Source: Aminobacter aminovorans (GTDB lineage Bacteria; Pseudomonadota; Alphaproteobacteria; Rhizobiales; Rhizobiaceae). From it: a stretch of DNA of 64,000 bases. The stretch covers positions 3,983,501 through 4,047,500 of the forward strand of contig NZ_UFSM01000001.1 of NCBI RefSeq assembly GCF_900445235.1, in the 5' to 3' direction. Below are positions 62,285 through 64,000 of the stretch, piece after piece (the first letter of the stretch is position 1; each line of letters opens with the position of its first letter). The notes below the pieces were generated by a model. That model worked only from the letters and a program-made list of their open reading frames with translations, had not been told where the DNA came from and searched no databases. The translations under genes were made by a program, and so were the position numbers.

Positions 62285-62329
62285 CATCCGACTTCCAAAC
62301 ATCCGACTTCCGGCCATCCGACTTCCGGC
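62285..62329. repeat. Tandem repeat, 3 x 15 nt
   Basis: Unit CATCCGACTTCCGGC occurs at 62300 and 62315 exactly, and as CATCCGACTTCCAAA at 62285. It lies in the 358-nt gap between the Tat-signal protein and the ankyrin-cytochrome gene. Nothing else is seen in this gap. Confidence 0.85.
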
Positions 62330-62424
62330 AATCCGCAACCTCGTCCGCCGGCACCGGCGTTGTCGCCGGCAGGCCGTTGGCCTAAGATGCGCCCGTCATG
62401 GAACTCCTCAGCTCAGAGGATGCG

Positions 62425-63369
62425 ATGATCAAGCTGGCACGCTTTTTGGCAATCGGGGCCTGGCCGGTAACAAAGGCCTTGTCGGTGATCGGGGCCGTTC
62501 CGCTCCTGTGTCTTCTTGCGCTGCCGGCCCAGGCGAACGAGCTCGGCGATCTTGTCAGGAGCGGCGACGTCGCGGCGGTGACCTCGGCCCTCGACAAGGG
62601 TGCGGCCATCGACGAAATCGACGGTGTCACGGCGCTCTACATCGCCTGCGAAACCGGAAATGCCGCGCTGGCGGAACTTCTGGTCAAGCGTGGGGCCGAC
62701 GTCAACCTGCCCGTCAGCTGGCAGCGAACGCCGCTCTACGCCGCCAACAAGGCGGGCTTCGCCGACATCGTCACGCTGTTGCTCGGCCATGGCGCCGATC
62801 CAAACCAGCTGGCGAAAGGGCAGACCCCGCTGCATGTGGCGGCCGAGGCCGGCTGCCTTGCCTGCGTGACCTCGCTCGTCGAGGCCGGCGCCGAGGTCAA
62901 TGCCCTGACGTCGAATGGCAGTCCGCCGATCCATCTGGCCAAGCTCGCCGGCCACGACGACGTCGTCGCCTATCTCAACAGCCACGGCGCCCAAGGACCG
63001 ACAGTCGTGCCGATTTCGCCCCGACTTGCCTCGGCAGATGCGCAGGCGGGCAAGGACATTTTCGGCACGACCTGCGCGGCCTGCCATCTTGTTGCGCCCG
63101 GGCTCAAGGTTCCGAAACGCGCCAATCTGTGGGGCATCGTCGGACGGCAGAAGGGTTCGGAGAGCGACGTCGCGTATTCGGCGAGCCTGAAGCAGGCCGG
63201 AGGCGTCTGGGGCTTCGAGGAGCTCAATTCCTTCATCGCCAACCCCGCCCTGACCTTGCCTGGAACAGACATGACCTTCCCCGGCCTGGCCGACGAAACC
63301 CAGCGCGCCGACCTCATCGCCTATCTCCGGACCCTGAGCGAGACACCGCTGCCACTGCCCGGCAAGTGA
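62425..63369 (+). CDS. Ankyrin-repeat / cytochrome c fusion protein
   Basis: A 314-residue protein starting MIKLARFLAIGAWPVTKALS. A signal peptide ends near LALPAQA. Four or so ankyrin repeats follow (residues ~40-190: DGVTALYIACETGNAALAEL, then QTPLHVAAEAGCLACVTSLV). A class I cytochrome c domain closes the protein: heme site CAACH (about residues 217-221) and a likely axial Met in GTDMTFPG. AGAGGA 5 nt before the ATG at 62425 favours it over 62398. It should be periplasmic. The fusion is unusual; it may be an electron carrier with a protein-docking module. Confidence 0.9.
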   Translation: MIKLARFLAIGAWPVTKALSVIGAVPLLCLLALPAQANELGDLVRSGDVAAVTSALDKGAAIDEIDGVTALYIACETGNAALAELLVKRGADVNLPVSWQRTPLYAANKAGFADIVTLLLGHGADPNQLAKGQTPLHVAAEAGCLACVTSLVEAGAEVNALTSNGSPPIHLAKLAGHDDVVAYLNSHGAQGPTVVPISPRLASADAQAGKDIFGTTCAACHLVAPGLKVPKRANLWGIVGRQKGSESDVAYSASLKQAGGVWGFEELNSFIANPALTLPGTDMTFPGLADETQRADLIAYLRTLSETPLPLPGK

Positions 63370-64000
63370 GCGGCTAATAGGCTGGGTTCAAAACAGGGCT
63401 GGCCGCTCACGGTCCAGACGAAGTGCGGGCCTGCCCAAGTCTTCGTGCGGGTCGCAAAAGGCAACGCCGCCCCGCCCTTTGAAGAGAACGAGATTGTCCT
63501 CTCGCCGCTCCATGCCAGGCTCCAGGGAGCATTCGCGGGCCCCTCGCGAACCAGGGCATGCCCGGAGTGCAGGAGAACATGGGCCGAGTGAACCTGCGCT
63601 ACCGCGACCCCGAACGAGGTTCAGTGCTTGTGAGGTGAAGCCGACTGAGCCGGCAACTGTCAGGTTTGCCCTCCGAGCTGCAATGGGACAATTGCTCGAC
63701 TATCGGCAGCCCGTCAGGCCGGCACGCGCTACTGATCGTGATCGACGATGAACCGACCTCCGAAGACGCACAACTGGCACTGACAAACGGTTTTGGCCTC
63801 GCGTGGCGCAATGGAAAGTCATTCCAATACGTCTGGCCAATACGTCTGGCCCGGCCCGTGAGTGCGCCCTTGAGCATCTGGAAAGACAGAAGCGAAGCAG
63901 CCAAGCACTGCCGACCGCTAACATCGATGGAGCTGGCTCGATCGCACTTGCGTTGAGACCCAGGTCCAAGGAAGGTTGCACACACGTTGATCTGGAAGCA
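63370..64000. other. Right-end stretch without a firm gene
   Basis: About 630 nt after the cytochrome gene. A plus-strand frame at 63666-63956 contains HALLIVIDDEPTSEDAQLAL, which resembles the start of a response-regulator receiver domain ('VLVVDDEP...DA..AL'). The rest does not follow the fold, so it may be a receiver remnant. No other feature is supported. Confidence 0.3.

Overview
The window is GC-rich alphaproteobacterial DNA and looks like a Mesorhizobium or a close relative. The reasons are the DUF982 protein, the MSRSRRRTPI-type small protein, the Arg/Trp-rich Tat-signal protein, the style of DUF1194 and M20 genes, and intergenic mosaic repeats of a type I associate with that genus. 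No rRNA, tRNA, CRISPR array, integrase or complete insertion sequence was found.

Layout. (1) 1-14122, all on the minus strand, is a podovirus-type (T7-like) packaging and virion cassette. In transcription order it holds small terminase, large terminase, a small ORF, portal, a small ORF, scaffold, major capsid, two small ORFs with a terminator between them, tail tubular A and B, a GNAT-like protein, an internal core protein, a lysozyme-containing internal virion protein, and the start of a further protein cut by the window edge. (2) 14.2-22.3 kb is chromosomal accessory DNA: a mosaic repeat cluster, three copies of a structured RNA-like element with intrinsic terminators, several small hypothetical genes, and a LysR regulator divergent from an SDR/SnoaL pair. 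(3) 22.4-27.5 kb is a low-GC islet bracketed by ~400-bp direct repeats of the 3' end of an AraC-type regulator gene. It carries a candidate toxin, an MqsA-like antitoxin and a KGGVGR-type ATPase/TPR protein in one coupled operon. (4) 27.1-39.0 kb holds the intact AraC regulator, a glycine-rich autotransporter, a RibD/DHFR-like protein, two coupled glycosyltransferases, and a TetR-controlled RND efflux pair with two clear operators. (5) 39.2-48.6 kb, minus strand, is a defence island: a YeeA/MmeI-like DNA methyltransferase, an SF2 helicase and a GIY-YIG protein that overlap in sequence, followed by McrB and McrC. (6) 48.9-64 kb holds a lipase, a CHASE4-GGDEF-EAL protein, a coiled-coil membrane protein overlapping a PAN-domain protein, a 1.4-kb repeat mosaic, an M20 amidohydrolase, a DUF1194 protein, a GrdB-like reductase subunit with cysteines, a Tat-signal basic protein and an ankyrin-cytochrome c fusion.

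The best candidates for something undescribed are the toxin/antitoxin/KGGVGR-ATPase operon inside its direct repeats, the combined methyltransferase-helicase-GIY-YIG-McrBC island, and the three-copy structured RNA. All functional assignments come from motif reading by eye; no database search was run.
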